This document shows, piece by piece, positions 24,443 to 33,449 of a DNA stretch of 64,000 nucleotides. The notes beneath the pieces are model-generated. The model had not been told where the DNA came from and made no database searches. It saw only the letters and a program-made list of their open reading frames with translations. A program made the position numbers and the translations under genes. The stretch comes from Micavibrio sp. UBA6139 (GTDB taxonomy: Bacteria > Pseudomonadota > Alphaproteobacteria > Micavibrionales > Micavibrionaceae). Each line of letters opens with the position of its first letter. Positions within the stretch are counted from its first letter, which is position 1. Location of the stretch: the NCBI GenBank assembly GCA_002423285.1, contig DIVF01000014.1, positions 866-64,865 of the forward strand, read 5' to 3'.

Positions 24443-25813
24443 TTAGGCCTTTTTCTTGGCTTTTTTCTCGCCGCCCTTGCGGGTGTAATGCTCGTCTTCG
24501 TCAACCTTGGTCAGGTCTTCGAGGGTGACGGATTTGTCGGAAACGGTGGCCAGTTCCAGAACGAAATCGACAACTTTATCTTCGTAAACCGGCGCGCGCA
24601 GAGCGTCCAGAGCATTACGGTTGTTGCGATAATATTCGAAAACTTCACGTTCCTGACCTGGGTAACGCTGCGCTTCGTTGATAACGGCGCGCTGCATTTC
24701 CTGGTCGTTGATGGTGATGTTGTTGCCACGGCCGATTTCAGACAGAACCAGACCCAGACGCACACGGCGTTCTGCGATGGCTTTCAGTTCTTCTTCTTCG
24801 TCCGCTTCCAGTTTCAGTTCGCCGTCCTTCACGTCAGCCTGACGCTCAATACGGATCTGTTGCAGGATGTTCTGGTATTCCAGATCAACCATGCCTGCTG
24901 GCAATGCGAAGTCATGACCTTCATCCAGAACGTCAAGCAAAGCGCGCTTCACCTTCTGGCGGCTCAGGTTATCGTAATCGCCTTGGATTTGTTTTTCGAC
25001 GATATCGCGCAGAGCCGCAACGTCATCAAAGCCAACTTTTTTCGCGAATTCATCATCAATCTTTACTGCAACTGCTTGACGGATCTCTTTGATCTCGCAA
25101 TCAAAAATCGCTTCCTGACCAGCCAGCTCAGCGGCATGGTAGGCTTCCGGGAAAGTCACTTTCACTTCGACTTTTTCGCCGACTTTTTTGCCCAGCAATT
25201 GGTCTTCGAAGCCCGGAATGAACTGACCACCGCCCAACTCAAGCTGTGCGTCATGGGCGTGCATACCTGGGTGCGGCTTGTTATCCTTCGCGGTGCGGCC
25301 ATGGAAATCCATGACAACGATGTCGCCCTTTACGGTCGCGCGCGCTTCGGTCACGGCTTCGGTTTCGCGGTTGGTGTTTGCGATTCGCTCGAGTGTTTCA
25401 TCGATGTTTTTCGCTTCAACTTTCGCAACTGGCTTTTCCAGCTTCAGGGATTTCAGGTCCATAACCTTGAATTCCGGCAGCAATTCAACAGCCATTGTGT
25501 ATTTCAGGTCTTTGCCTTCATCGAATTCTTTTACTTCAATTTTTGGTTGAAGAGCAGGCCGTAAACCCTTGTCTGTAATGATCTTTGCTGTGGTGTCGTT
25601 CACTGCTTTTTCGAGCACTTCACCCAGCACGGACTTGCCGTATTTTTGTTTCAGGATATTGAGCGGTACCTTGCCCGGACGGAAACCCGGCATTTTCACT
25701 GTCTCGCCAACTTCGATCAGGCGGGCATCAATTTGTGCGTCAATATCAGCGGCCGTAACAATGACTTCCAGCTCAACGCTCAGATCGTCCTTTTTCAGTT
25801 CCTTAACCTGCAT
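24443..25813 (-). CDS. tig: Trigger factor (ribosome-associated chaperone)
   Basis: A 456-residue chaperone and peptidyl-prolyl isomerase. The ribosome-binding domain shows the signature GFRPGKVPLNILKQKYGKSV (about residue 45). The FKBP-type domain (about 160-245; GDIVVMDFHG, LELGGGQFIPGFEDQLLGKKVGE) and the helical C-terminal arms follow. The tail is very basic (GGEKKAKKKA). It is the first gene of the tig-clpP-lon-hup locus. Confidence 0.98.
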   Translation of the reverse strand: MQVKELKKDDLSVELEVIVTAADIDAQIDARLIEVGETVKMPGFRPGKVPLNILKQKYGKSVLGEVLEKAVNDTTAKIITDKGLRPALQPKIEVKEFDEGKDLKYTMAVELLPEFKVMDLKSLKLEKPVAKVEAKNIDETLERIANTNRETEAVTEARATVKGDIVVMDFHGRTAKDNKPHPGMHAHDAQLELGGGQFIPGFEDQLLGKKVGEKVEVKVTFPEAYHAAELAGQEAIFDCEIKEIRQAVAVKIDDEFAKKVGFDDVAALRDIVEKQIQGDYDNLSRQKVKRALLDVLDEGHDFALPAGMVDLEYQNILQQIRIERQADVKDGELKLEADEEEELKAIAERRVRLGLVLSEIGRGNNITINDQEMQRAVINEAQRYPGQEREVFEYYRNNRNALDALRAPVYEDKVVDFVLELATVSDKSVTLEDLTKVDEDEHYTRKGGEKKAKKKA

Positions 25814-25878
25814 CTCAATATCTCTTTATAAGGTGTTGATTTTAAACAAATTTATTGCTTACTGCCGTGGCAGTAAGG

Positions 25879-25963
25879 TGGTGCGGATGAAGGGAGTCGA
25901 ACCCCCACGGGTCACCCCGCTGGAACCTAAATCCAGTGCGTCTACCAGTTCCGCCACATCCGC
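25879..25963 (-). tRNA. tRNA-Leu (TAG)
   Basis: An 85-nt class II tRNA with a long variable arm. Acceptor GCGGATG/CATCCGC, anticodon loop ATTTAGG (TAG), T-arm GGGGGTTCGACTCCC, discriminator A and encoded CCA. Confidence 0.97.
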
Positions 25964-26004
25964 AGACCACGCAGCCCTCCAGAAACCAGAATTCACAGGG
26001 AAAT

Positions 26005-26799
26005 TCAAGTCAGTTCCCGCAATATTCCCGGAATTTGTTCGATTAAATCAGGGGCTGTTAAACCGGGGCCAAACCGCAATCCGGCCTCGCCGTGAATCCA
26101 CACGCCCGCACAGGCCGCATCGAAGGCTGGCATGCCCTGCGCCAGCAAGCCCAGAATGATCCCCGCCAAGACATCACCAGACCCCGCCGTGGCCAAATAG
26201 GCTGTTGCATGGTTATTCACCACCACACGTCCATCAGGGGCGGCAATGGTGGTTTCAGCCCCCTTCAGCACGACCACCGCACCGCTGGCCTTGGCCGCAC
26301 TCTCCGCTGCCTGATCGCCGAACAGGCACTCGAACTCCCCCGCATGGGGCGTCAGGACACAACCATCATGCAGGGCGGCCAATAACGGCTCGGGCTGCCC
26401 CGCAAACACGTTCAGAGCATCAGCATCCAATACAGCCGCGCGGCCTGATGCCAGCGCCCCCAAAACCGCCTTGCGAAGGATCTCATCATCCTCCCGCCCA
26501 AACCCCGGCCCCAGCAACAAGGCATTGCGGCGCGGGTCAGCATAATGGCCTGAAAAATCTCCGGTCAGGGGCTCATACAAAACATGGGGTGCGCCGTTGC
26601 GGTAAATGACCCCGGAAGCCGGGTCGGCGACAATCGTGCAAACCCCGGCCCCGATCCGCATGGCGGCCTGTGAGGCCAGCCGCGCCGCCCCGGTCATGGA
26701 CGAACCACCCAGAATAACGGCATGGCCACGAACATATTTGTGGGTGGTCGCAGAAGGAAACGGGAACGAAATGCGCCATTGGGCCGGGTTGTTATTCAC
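26005..26799 (-). CDS. nnrD: ADP-dependent NAD(P)H-hydrate dehydratase
   Basis: Repairs hydrated NAD(P)H. About 264 residues of the ribokinase-like fold. Motifs are HAVILGGSSMTGAARLASQAAMRIGAGVCTI, LLLGPGFGRE, VLDADALNVFAG, LTPHAGEFECLFG and NNHATAYLATAGSGDVLAGIILGLLAQ (catalytic Asp in GSGD). The epimerase (NnrE) half found in the usual bifunctional protein is absent. I place the start at GTG 26799 (AGGGG upstream) because earlier starts overlap tRNA-His. Confidence 0.92.
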   Translation of the reverse strand: MNNNPAQWRISFPFPSATTHKYVRGHAVILGGSSMTGAARLASQAAMRIGAGVCTIVADPASGVIYRNGAPHVLYEPLTGDFSGHYADPRRNALLLGPGFGREDDEILRKAVLGALASGRAAVLDADALNVFAGQPEPLLAALHDGCVLTPHAGEFECLFGDQAAESAAKASGAVVVLKGAETTIAAPDGRVVVNNHATAYLATAGSGDVLAGIILGLLAQGMPAFDAACAGVWIHGEAGLRFGPGLTAPDLIEQIPGILRELT

Positions 26800-26838
26800 A
26801 AGCAGGCCCCTTTTATAAAAGGCAAATTTGAGGGGAAA

Positions 26839-26915
26839 TGGGGCGAACGACGGGGCTCGAACCCGCGACCACTCGGACCACAACCGAGGGCTCTACCAAC
26901 TGAGCTACGTCCGCC
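26839..26915 (-). tRNA. tRNA-His (GTG)
   Basis: Acceptor GCGGACG/CGTTCGC with the extra G-1 paired to C73, anticodon loop TTGTGGT (GTG), T-arm GCGGGTTCGAGCCCCG, and encoded CCA (26839-26841). Confidence 0.97.
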
Positions 26916-27122
26916 ATAGCGATTTCGAGCATCCTTATTCATGATTTTCCCTTAATCGTCAAGCATTCTTCAATAATATAAAAAACTTGTGCTTCGCACT
27001 AGACAAGTGAAGCTGGCCTATGGTATTTCATGAAGATAGTCCATTTTCGCATGGCTGGTGTGATATTACCGCATATCTGCAATGCACAAAAAGCAACATC
27101 AAGATTCGAGAAAGAAATTGTA

Positions 27123-28556
27123 ATGTCCGACACCCCTGCCCTGAAAGCAAAATCTCTCAGCGACATCCTGAAAATCATGACCGATAACGGCATTGAGTAT
27201 CTGGATTGCGAATTCACTGATCCTCGCGGGAAGCTACATCATACCACCTTCCACATCGACATGCTGGATGAAGGTACATTGCAGGATGGCTTGATGATTG
27301 ATGGTTCATCGATTGCAGGCTGGAAAGCAATCAACGAGTCCGACATGAAATTATTGCCGGACCCTGCAAAAATCGCGATGGACCCGTTCTCCGCGCAACC
27401 AACACTGAAAGTGTTCTGCGATATTTACGAACCCGTCACCGATAAGCCTTACAGCCGTGACCCACGCTCCATCGCCAAGAAAGCGGAAGCCTATTTGCAA
27501 ACAACAGGTCTGGCCGATGTTGCCTATTTCGGTCCGGAAGCAGAATTTTTCATTTTCGATGATGTAAAATTCAAAGTCAGCGCCAACAAGGTCAGCTTTG
27601 AACTGGACAGCATCGAAAGCCCAGACAACACCGACCGTCATTATGAAGACGGCAATATGGGCCACCGCCCACGCATAAAGGGTGGTTATTTCCCGGAAGC
27701 ACCGGTTGATAGCTGTGCCGATCTGCGCGCGGAAATGCTGACCGTGATGAAGGCCATGGGCGTGCCGGTTGAAAAACACCACCATGAAGTCGCCGCCAGC
27801 CAGCACGAATTGGGAATGAAATTCTCCACCCTCGTCGACTCCGCCGATAACATTCAGCTGTACAAGCATGTGATTTTTAACGTCGCACATGCCTATGGCA
27901 AGACCGCAACCTTCATGCCAAAGCCAGTCTATGGCGATAACGGTTCAGGGATGCACGTTCACCAGTCACTGTTCAAAGGCGGCAAGCCTTTATTCGCTGG
28001 CGAAGGTTATGCTGGCCTGTCCGATATGTGCCTGTATTACATCGGCGGCATCATCAAACATGCCCGTGCCCTGAACGCATTCACCAACCCATCCACCAAC
28101 AGCTATAAACGTTTGGTACCGGGTTATGAAGCACCGGTTCTGCTGGCCTATTCCGCCCGCAACCGTTCGGCGTCCTGCCGTATTCCATTCGGCAAAAACC
28201 CGAAAGCGAAACGTGTGGAAGTGCGCTTCCCTGATCCGCTGGCCAACCCGTATCTGGCTTATTCAGCCATGCTGATGGCGGGTCTGGACGGGATTCAGAA
28301 CAAAATTCATCCGGGCGAAGCCATGGATCAGAATTTGTATGAATTGCCAATTGAAGAGCTGCGCAAGGTCCCAACCGTTTGCGGTTCCCTGCGTGAGGCG
28401 ATTGAATGCCTGAAAATTGATCATGAATTCCTGTTGAAGGGCGATGTGTTCTCGGTTGATACAATCGAAGCCTATCTCGACCTGAAAATGGAAGAAGTGC
28501 TGGCCTTTGAAACCATGCCGCACCCGATCGAATATCAAATGTATTATTCGTCGTAA
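27123..28556 (+). CDS. glnA: Glutamine synthetase type I
   Basis: Makes glutamine from glutamate, ammonia and ATP; forms a dodecamer. A 477-residue protein with VAYFGPEAEFFIFDD (metal Glu), HHHEVAASQHELGMKFSTLVDSADNIQLYKHVI, FMPKPVYGDNGSGMHVHQSL and FTNPSTNSYKRLVPGYEAP. The adenylylation-site Tyr is in NLYELPIEE, so control by GlnE/PII is likely. The usual glnB neighbour is not upstream; tRNA-His is. ATG 27123 matches family N-termini. Confidence 0.98.
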   Translation: MSDTPALKAKSLSDILKIMTDNGIEYLDCEFTDPRGKLHHTTFHIDMLDEGTLQDGLMIDGSSIAGWKAINESDMKLLPDPAKIAMDPFSAQPTLKVFCDIYEPVTDKPYSRDPRSIAKKAEAYLQTTGLADVAYFGPEAEFFIFDDVKFKVSANKVSFELDSIESPDNTDRHYEDGNMGHRPRIKGGYFPEAPVDSCADLRAEMLTVMKAMGVPVEKHHHEVAASQHELGMKFSTLVDSADNIQLYKHVIFNVAHAYGKTATFMPKPVYGDNGSGMHVHQSLFKGGKPLFAGEGYAGLSDMCLYYIGGIIKHARALNAFTNPSTNSYKRLVPGYEAPVLLAYSARNRSASCRIPFGKNPKAKRVEVRFPDPLANPYLAYSAMLMAGLDGIQNKIHPGEAMDQNLYELPIEELRKVPTVCGSLREAIECLKIDHEFLLKGDVFSVDTIEAYLDLKMEEVLAFETMPHPIEYQMYYSS

Positions 28557-28575
28557 GATTGCGGCGTAACAGAAT

Positions 28576-28608
28576 AAAAAAACCGGCGGATCGCTCCGCC
28601 GGTTTTTT
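28576..28608 (+). terminator. Terminator after glnA
   Basis: A7-CCGGCGGA, TCGC, TCCGCCGG-T6; nearly symmetric, so it can stop glnA and the convergent gene at 28628. Confidence 0.92.
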
Positions 28609-28627
28609 GTTGTTCTATAGAATCTGA

Positions 28628-29764
28628 TTATGGGCGCAGCGATTGAACTAGCATTTTAAAGGCTTCGGTGTTTCGGGCCCAGACATAAAATTCTGTACTC
28701 CGCGCCGGGGTCAACATGGTGACGATGTAGAAATAGCGATCTTCCATCAACACGCCGATCCAGTATTCGTAATCGACCAGTTCCTTATTCGGATCATTGG
28801 CCATATAAACTTCGATGCGCGAGAAATACACATGGTCATGGATTTTATAATCCTGTGGCTGTTCGATCAGCTTGCCAATCACCAGCCCCTTTGTTTCAAG
28901 GCTCTTTTGGACGTTTTTCACTTCCTCGGCCAGCGTTGTATCCAGTTCCGTTGAAACAACGTGTACATCAACCTCGCCGTTCAGAATGGAATCATCAGAC
29001 GCGTTGACGATTTTGGCATCCATAGCTTCAATTGAATAAATATTCGGGGCCAGCAAACGCCACGATGCCGGATAATCAAAGCGCAGCAAATCAAGGAATG
29101 CATAGGTTCTGGTTTGTTCAACGCGAACTTTTTCCGGAGAATCAAACTGGAATGTCTTCATGGCGTTGGCCTGCAACACCTTTTCCGCCTGCCAGCGTGC
29201 TTCGGGAACGAAATACATGGTCAGGATCATACGTGATCCGTTGACTTCGCCCACGGTCCGCACGACATAGGATTGATCCTTGTCCAACAGGACGTAGAGC
29301 GCTTCGATGCGTTTATCTGACACAGTGGTCATGCCCTGTAACGTGTAACCACGCGACAGAATATAATTCATGAACCAGTTTTTGGCGGTAATCTCGTAAT
29401 CCAGTTCAGCGGCCTGAATCACCAAATAGCTGCGGGCGTCCGGCGCGTTGGGACCGTAATAACGGGCGATCTCGCCCAACAATTTTTTACTGATATCAGC
29501 ATTGGTGGTGACATCGGATGGACGCTTGGTCCAGCCCTTTGGCAGGCGCACTTTATAAGCCAGATATTTATCACCGAAGGGCATGTCGGAAAATTCGTCG
29601 GTGGTGGACAGTAATTCTTCCTTGGAAATCTCATATTCCGGAACAGGCTTAATTTTGCCAGCCTCATAAAACTGGGCCAGAACAGGTGTCGGGAATACGC
29701 AAAAAGCAAAAACGCTCGCACACAGGGCCAAGGCCGCAATCATGGACATTCTTATCATCGTCAT
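28628..29764 (-). CDS. Exported hypothetical protein
   Basis: A 378-residue protein with a signal peptide (about 1-30, ending VLAQF), hence periplasmic or outer-membrane associated. After that comes a mixed alpha/beta soluble region with two similar-looking halves (each with a YxVRLPKGWTKRP or FDYPASWRLLAPN strand-loop and a later FEV/YFYIV strand). That suggests an internal duplication. I do not recognise the family. AGGAG precedes ATG 29764. It is convergent with glnA. Confidence 0.75.
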   Translation of the reverse strand: MTMIRMSMIAALALCASVFAFCVFPTPVLAQFYEAGKIKPVPEYEISKEELLSTTDEFSDMPFGDKYLAYKVRLPKGWTKRPSDVTTNADISKKLLGEIARYYGPNAPDARSYLVIQAAELDYEITAKNWFMNYILSRGYTLQGMTTVSDKRIEALYVLLDKDQSYVVRTVGEVNGSRMILTMYFVPEARWQAEKVLQANAMKTFQFDSPEKVRVEQTRTYAFLDLLRFDYPASWRLLAPNIYSIEAMDAKIVNASDDSILNGEVDVHVVSTELDTTLAEEVKNVQKSLETKGLVIGKLIEQPQDYKIHDHVYFSRIEVYMANDPNKELVDYEYWIGVLMEDRYFYIVTMLTPARSTEFYVWARNTEAFKMLVQSLRP

Positions 29765-29809
29765 TATTCTCTTCTCCTGATCTTTCGCCCTACGAGGCGA
29801 TTAACCTTA

Positions 29810-30229
29810 CTATTTTTCCGGGATTGGGGCTGGCATCCGATTTTCATCGATATGCACAAAGGTAAACAACCCCTCCGTCACTTTCACATATTCACGGGTC
29901 TGGCGACGACGCGCCCAGCTTTCGATTCTGATGGTAACAGATGTCCGGCCCGATGCGGTCACTTCTGTATAAAAGCTAACCTCGTCACCAATATAGACCG
30001 GCTTATAGAACGTCATAGCCTGAATGCCGACCGTGACCACCCGGTCCCCGACGAACTCATAAGCCGTTGCGCCCCCAGCCAAATCCATCTGGGACAAGAT
30101 CCAGCCGCCGAAAATATCGCCGTTGGCATTCGAATCCGCAGGCATGGCAAATGTCCGCAAAGCGGGTACGCGCCCGTCAAGATTTTCGGGAAGGGTCAAA
30201 GATTTCTGTGCTGAAACTGGCTCAATCAT
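29810..30229 (-). CDS. Acyl-CoA thioesterase (YciA-like hotdog)
   Basis: A 139-residue single hotdog-domain thioesterase that hydrolyses acyl-CoA. ALRTFAMPADSNANGDIFGGWILSQMDLAGGATAYEF carries the conserved NxxGDIFGGW motif with the active-site region; AMTFYKPVYIGDEVSFYTEV and KVTEGLFTFVHID complete the fold. It lies upstream of the exported protein gene on the same strand and is divergent from parE. Confidence 0.93.
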   Translation of the reverse strand: MIEPVSAQKSLTLPENLDGRVPALRTFAMPADSNANGDIFGGWILSQMDLAGGATAYEFVGDRVVTVGIQAMTFYKPVYIGDEVSFYTEVTASGRTSVTIRIESWARRRQTREYVKVTEGLFTFVHIDENRMPAPIPEK

Positions 30230-30311
30230 TGTTTTTTAGGTTTCCAAGAGAGTTTTATACCAGTATGTATCTTAACATCTTGTAACCATATGAAAAGAAT
30301 ACGTTTAATTT

Positions 30312-32306
30312 ATGGCTGACCTATTCGCTGCAAAAACCAAGGGTAAGGAAGAATCTTACGGAGCCTCAGATATCGAGGTTTTAGAAGGTCTTGAGCCCGT
30401 CCGCCGCCGTCCCGGTATGTATATCGGCGGTACGGATGAGCGCGCCTTGCACCATCTAGCCAGCGAAATCCTTGATAACTCCATGGATGAGGCCGTTGCC
30501 GGCCACGCCGACCGCATTGATATGATGCTGATGGCCGATGGCACATTGGTGGTCAAGGATAATGGCCGTGGCATTCCCGTGGATAACCACCCGAAATTTC
30601 CCAGCAAATCTGCGCTGGAGGTGATTTTCACCACACTGCATTCCGGTGGCAAGTTCAGCGGCAAAAATTATGAAACATCAGGCGGTTTGCACGGTGTTGG
30701 TAGCTCCGTCGTTAACGCCCTGTCCGATAAGATGTGGGTTGAGGTCGCGCGCGACAAGAAAATCCACCACCAGACCTATTCCCGTGGCTTGCCAACCTCC
30801 AAACTGGTGGTCACAGGAACGACCAAGGAACGCGGCACAACGGTTGGCTTTCACCCCGACCCTGAAATTTTTGGCGCGGGCGCGAAATTCCGCCCGGCGG
30901 CTCTGCACCACCTCGCCCGGTCAAAAGCGTATCTGTATCGCGGCGTGGCTATTCATTGGTCCTGCGATCCGTCCTTGGTGGCCGACACAAAGACACCATC
31001 CGAAGAAGTCTTCCACTTCCCAAGCGGTTTGCTGGACTTCCTGAAAATTGAACTGGGCACTCGCCCAACGGCAACACCTGTGCCCTTCCATGGTCAGGCG
31101 AAACTGCCAGACAATGCGGGACGTGTTGAGTTCGCCGTGGCATGGCCAACGGACCATGATGAAGGCTTCGTGCATTCATACTGTAATACCATTCCAACAC
31201 CGCAGGGCGGCACCCATGAACAGGGTTTGCGTTCTGCGTTGGCACGGGCCCTGCGTGGTTATGGCGATATGTCTGGCAATAAAAAGGCCAGCAACATTAC
31301 AGCCGATGATTTGATGACCGGCGCAGCCGTTCTGCTGTCCGTCTTTATTCGTGACCCGCAATTCCAAGGTCAGACAAAAGAGAAACTGGCGACCGCCGAA
31401 GCATCACGCTGGGTTGAAACCGCCGTCAAGGATCACTTCGATCACTGGTTATCCGGCGACCCTGCATCCGCCAAGGCCTTGCTGGAAACGATTATCGAGC
31501 GTGCCGATGAGCGCATGCGCCGCAAGGAAGATAAAGAAATGGCGCGTAAAAGCGCCACGAAGAAACTGCGCCTGCCCGGCAAGCTGTCGGATTGCAGCAG
31601 CAATTCATCGGAAGATACTGAACTGTTCATCGTCGAGGGTGACTCGGCGGGTGGTTCTGCGAAGCAGGCCCGTAACCGTGAAAAGCAAGCCGTTCTGCCA
31701 TTGCGCGGTAAAATCCTGAACGTGGTCAGCGCGACCAAAGATAAAATCCGCGCCAACCAAGAAATTCAGGATTTGATTTTGGCGATTGGCGCCGGGTCAG
31801 GCAAAGACTTCAATGTTGATGCCCTGCGTTACGAACGCATCATCATCATGACTGACGCGGACGTTGATGGTGCACACATTGCGTCATTGCTGGTCACGTT
31901 CTTCTATACCCAGATGCGCCCGATGATTGAAAAGGGTCACTTGTTCCTGGCATTGCCACCGCTTTATCGTCTGACCGCGGGCGCAAACAGCGTCTATGCC
32001 CGCGATGACGCGCATAGAGAAGAATTGATGAAAACGACCTTCAAGGGTCGTAAAGTTGATGTCAGCCGCTTTAAAGGTCTGGGTGAAATGCCTGCGGCCC
32101 AGTTAAAAGACACCACCATGAACCCAAGCAGCCGCACGCTGCTGCGCGTCATGATCCCGGGTCAAAATGATGAGTTTGACGGCGATATTCTGCCGGCAAC
32201 CTCAAGCGTGGATGATCTGGTTGAGCGTTTAATGGGCAGAAACGCGGATGAACGGTTCAAGTTTATTCAGCAGAACGCCGAATTTGTTCAGGATATTGAC
32301 ATCTAA
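30312..32306 (+). CDS. parE: DNA topoisomerase IV subunit B
   Basis: A 664-residue ATPase subunit that decatenates chromosomes with ParC. GHKL ATPase motifs: EILDNSMDEA, DNGRGIPVDNH and GLHGVGSSVVNALS. The TOPRIM domain has ELFIVEGDSAGGSAKQARNREKQAVLPLRGKILNV and MTDADVDGAHIASLL. The short GLGEMPAAQLKDTTMNP tail and overall length favour ParE over GyrB. Start ATG 30312. Confidence 0.95.
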   Translation: MADLFAAKTKGKEESYGASDIEVLEGLEPVRRRPGMYIGGTDERALHHLASEILDNSMDEAVAGHADRIDMMLMADGTLVVKDNGRGIPVDNHPKFPSKSALEVIFTTLHSGGKFSGKNYETSGGLHGVGSSVVNALSDKMWVEVARDKKIHHQTYSRGLPTSKLVVTGTTKERGTTVGFHPDPEIFGAGAKFRPAALHHLARSKAYLYRGVAIHWSCDPSLVADTKTPSEEVFHFPSGLLDFLKIELGTRPTATPVPFHGQAKLPDNAGRVEFAVAWPTDHDEGFVHSYCNTIPTPQGGTHEQGLRSALARALRGYGDMSGNKKASNITADDLMTGAAVLLSVFIRDPQFQGQTKEKLATAEASRWVETAVKDHFDHWLSGDPASAKALLETIIERADERMRRKEDKEMARKSATKKLRLPGKLSDCSSNSSEDTELFIVEGDSAGGSAKQARNREKQAVLPLRGKILNVVSATKDKIRANQEIQDLILAIGAGSGKDFNVDALRYERIIIMTDADVDGAHIASLLVTFFYTQMRPMIEKGHLFLALPPLYRLTAGANSVYARDDAHREELMKTTFKGRKVDVSRFKGLGEMPAAQLKDTTMNPSSRTLLRVMIPGQNDEFDGDILPATSSVDDLVERLMGRNADERFKFIQQNAEFVQDIDI

Positions 32307-32452
32307 GCCATTGTAAAATATGAAAAATATTTGTGCACATGCCGCCCCTCAGATTATGTAAATAATAATTGCATTTCCCCTCGCATTGCGGTAGTATTTG
32401 ATAAATTTCGGCACAACGAATGACCAGATACAAATTATAAGAGGGTGTAACC

Positions 32453-32926
32453 ATGAACGTACTCAACAAAGCATTGGCATCGACATTCCTGACCGCAAGC
32501 ATGGCCTTCGCTGGCGCCGGCGTCGCAGAAGCCGCACCCGTAGGCCCTAGCCTGGATCAATGTGTATCCCTCGGCCAAAGCAAAGGCGTTTTCGAATACC
32601 CGGCAGCACGCAAAGGTTTCCAACAACAAGGCGCGCTGGCCTGTGAATTCGGTTATGGCGCTGGACAACAATTCATCCCTGTTCGTGCCTATGACATGAA
32701 CAACCCACGCGATGCGAGCGCCTATACCCGTAGCGTCAGCACAGCAGAAAACACTGAAACCCGCGCGTCAAACCAAGCCAATCGTCAGGCTCAGGCAGAA
32801 CAACGCCGCCAGGAAGCTGAAGCGCGCAGAAACAGCCCAGTTCGTCAAATTCAAGACGGTGTGCGTGACATCCAAAATCTGGACCGCTCGAGAAAACAAC
32901 TCGAACGCATCCTGAAACAATTCTAA
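32453..32926 (+). CDS. Exported hypothetical protein with charged C-terminal helix
   Basis: A 157-residue protein with a signal peptide (about 1-28, ending AEA-AP). The mature part has two Cys (QCVSLG, LACEFG) that may form a disulfide. A strongly charged helix rich in Gln, Arg and Ala follows (about 95-157). No family recognised. The ribosome site (AAGAGGG) resembles that of the next gene, 26 bases downstream, suggesting a two-gene unit. Confidence 0.7.
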   Translation: MNVLNKALASTFLTASMAFAGAGVAEAAPVGPSLDQCVSLGQSKGVFEYPAARKGFQQQGALACEFGYGAGQQFIPVRAYDMNNPRDASAYTRSVSTAENTETRASNQANRQAQAEQRRQEAEARRNSPVRQIQDGVRDIQNLDRSRKQLERILKQF

Positions 32927-32952
32927 TTTCAAAAAATTAAGAGGGTAACGAC

Positions 32953-33351
32953 ATGAATTCGATCTCAAAAGCATTCGGTGCTGCTGTTTTGGCTGCCAGT
33001 GCGGTCCTGTCCACAGGTTGCGCGTCCACGGGTAACTATGGTCTGCCAACATATGGTGGCGCAGCGGTTGGTGCAGCCGCCGGTCACGCGATCAGCAAAT
33101 CCCCCATCGGTGTTATCGGGGGTGCGGTTGTTGGCGGCGTTGTTGGCAACATGTTTGAAAAAGACTGTGAAACAAAATTTCGTTCCAACCTGAACCGTAA
33201 CGTAAACGGTAATGCCGTTGGTCAATGGCGTGGCACAGAAAACCTGAATACAGATTGCCAGTACAGCGGCAACAACCCGCCGGCAAACCTGAACGCCCCA
33301 CAGCATTTGCAACACATGCAACAGCAAGGCGGACCGAGCCCGTGGCGTTAA
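32953..33351 (+). CDS. Glycine-zipper lipoprotein
   Basis: A 132-residue lipoprotein with lipobox LSTGC (Cys23). A glycine-zipper segment (about 36-70: GGAAVGAAAGHAISKSPIGV then IGGAVVGGVVGNMF) is typical of small outer-membrane SmpA/17-kDa antigen-like proteins. Two later Cys (DCETK, TDCQYS) may pair. It probably stabilises or inserts in the envelope. A terminator follows. Confidence 0.8.
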   Translation: MNSISKAFGAAVLAASAVLSTGCASTGNYGLPTYGGAAVGAAAGHAISKSPIGVIGGAVVGGVVGNMFEKDCETKFRSNLNRNVNGNAVGQWRGTENLNTDCQYSGNNPPANLNAPQHLQHMQQQGGPSPWR

Positions 33352-33380
33352 CTTTCGCTGGTTGAAGCATTGGAAATTCA

Positions 33381-33413
33381 AAAACGCCGGAGAAATCCGG
33401 CGTTTTATTTTTG
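33381..33413 (+). terminator. Terminator after the glycine-zipper gene
   Basis: AAAACGCCGG, AGAAAT, CCGGCGTTTT then ATTTTTG. Confidence 0.88.
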
Positions 33414-33449
33414 CTTGATTGCATTGAAAAGCGGTTTAATCTGCTTCCC

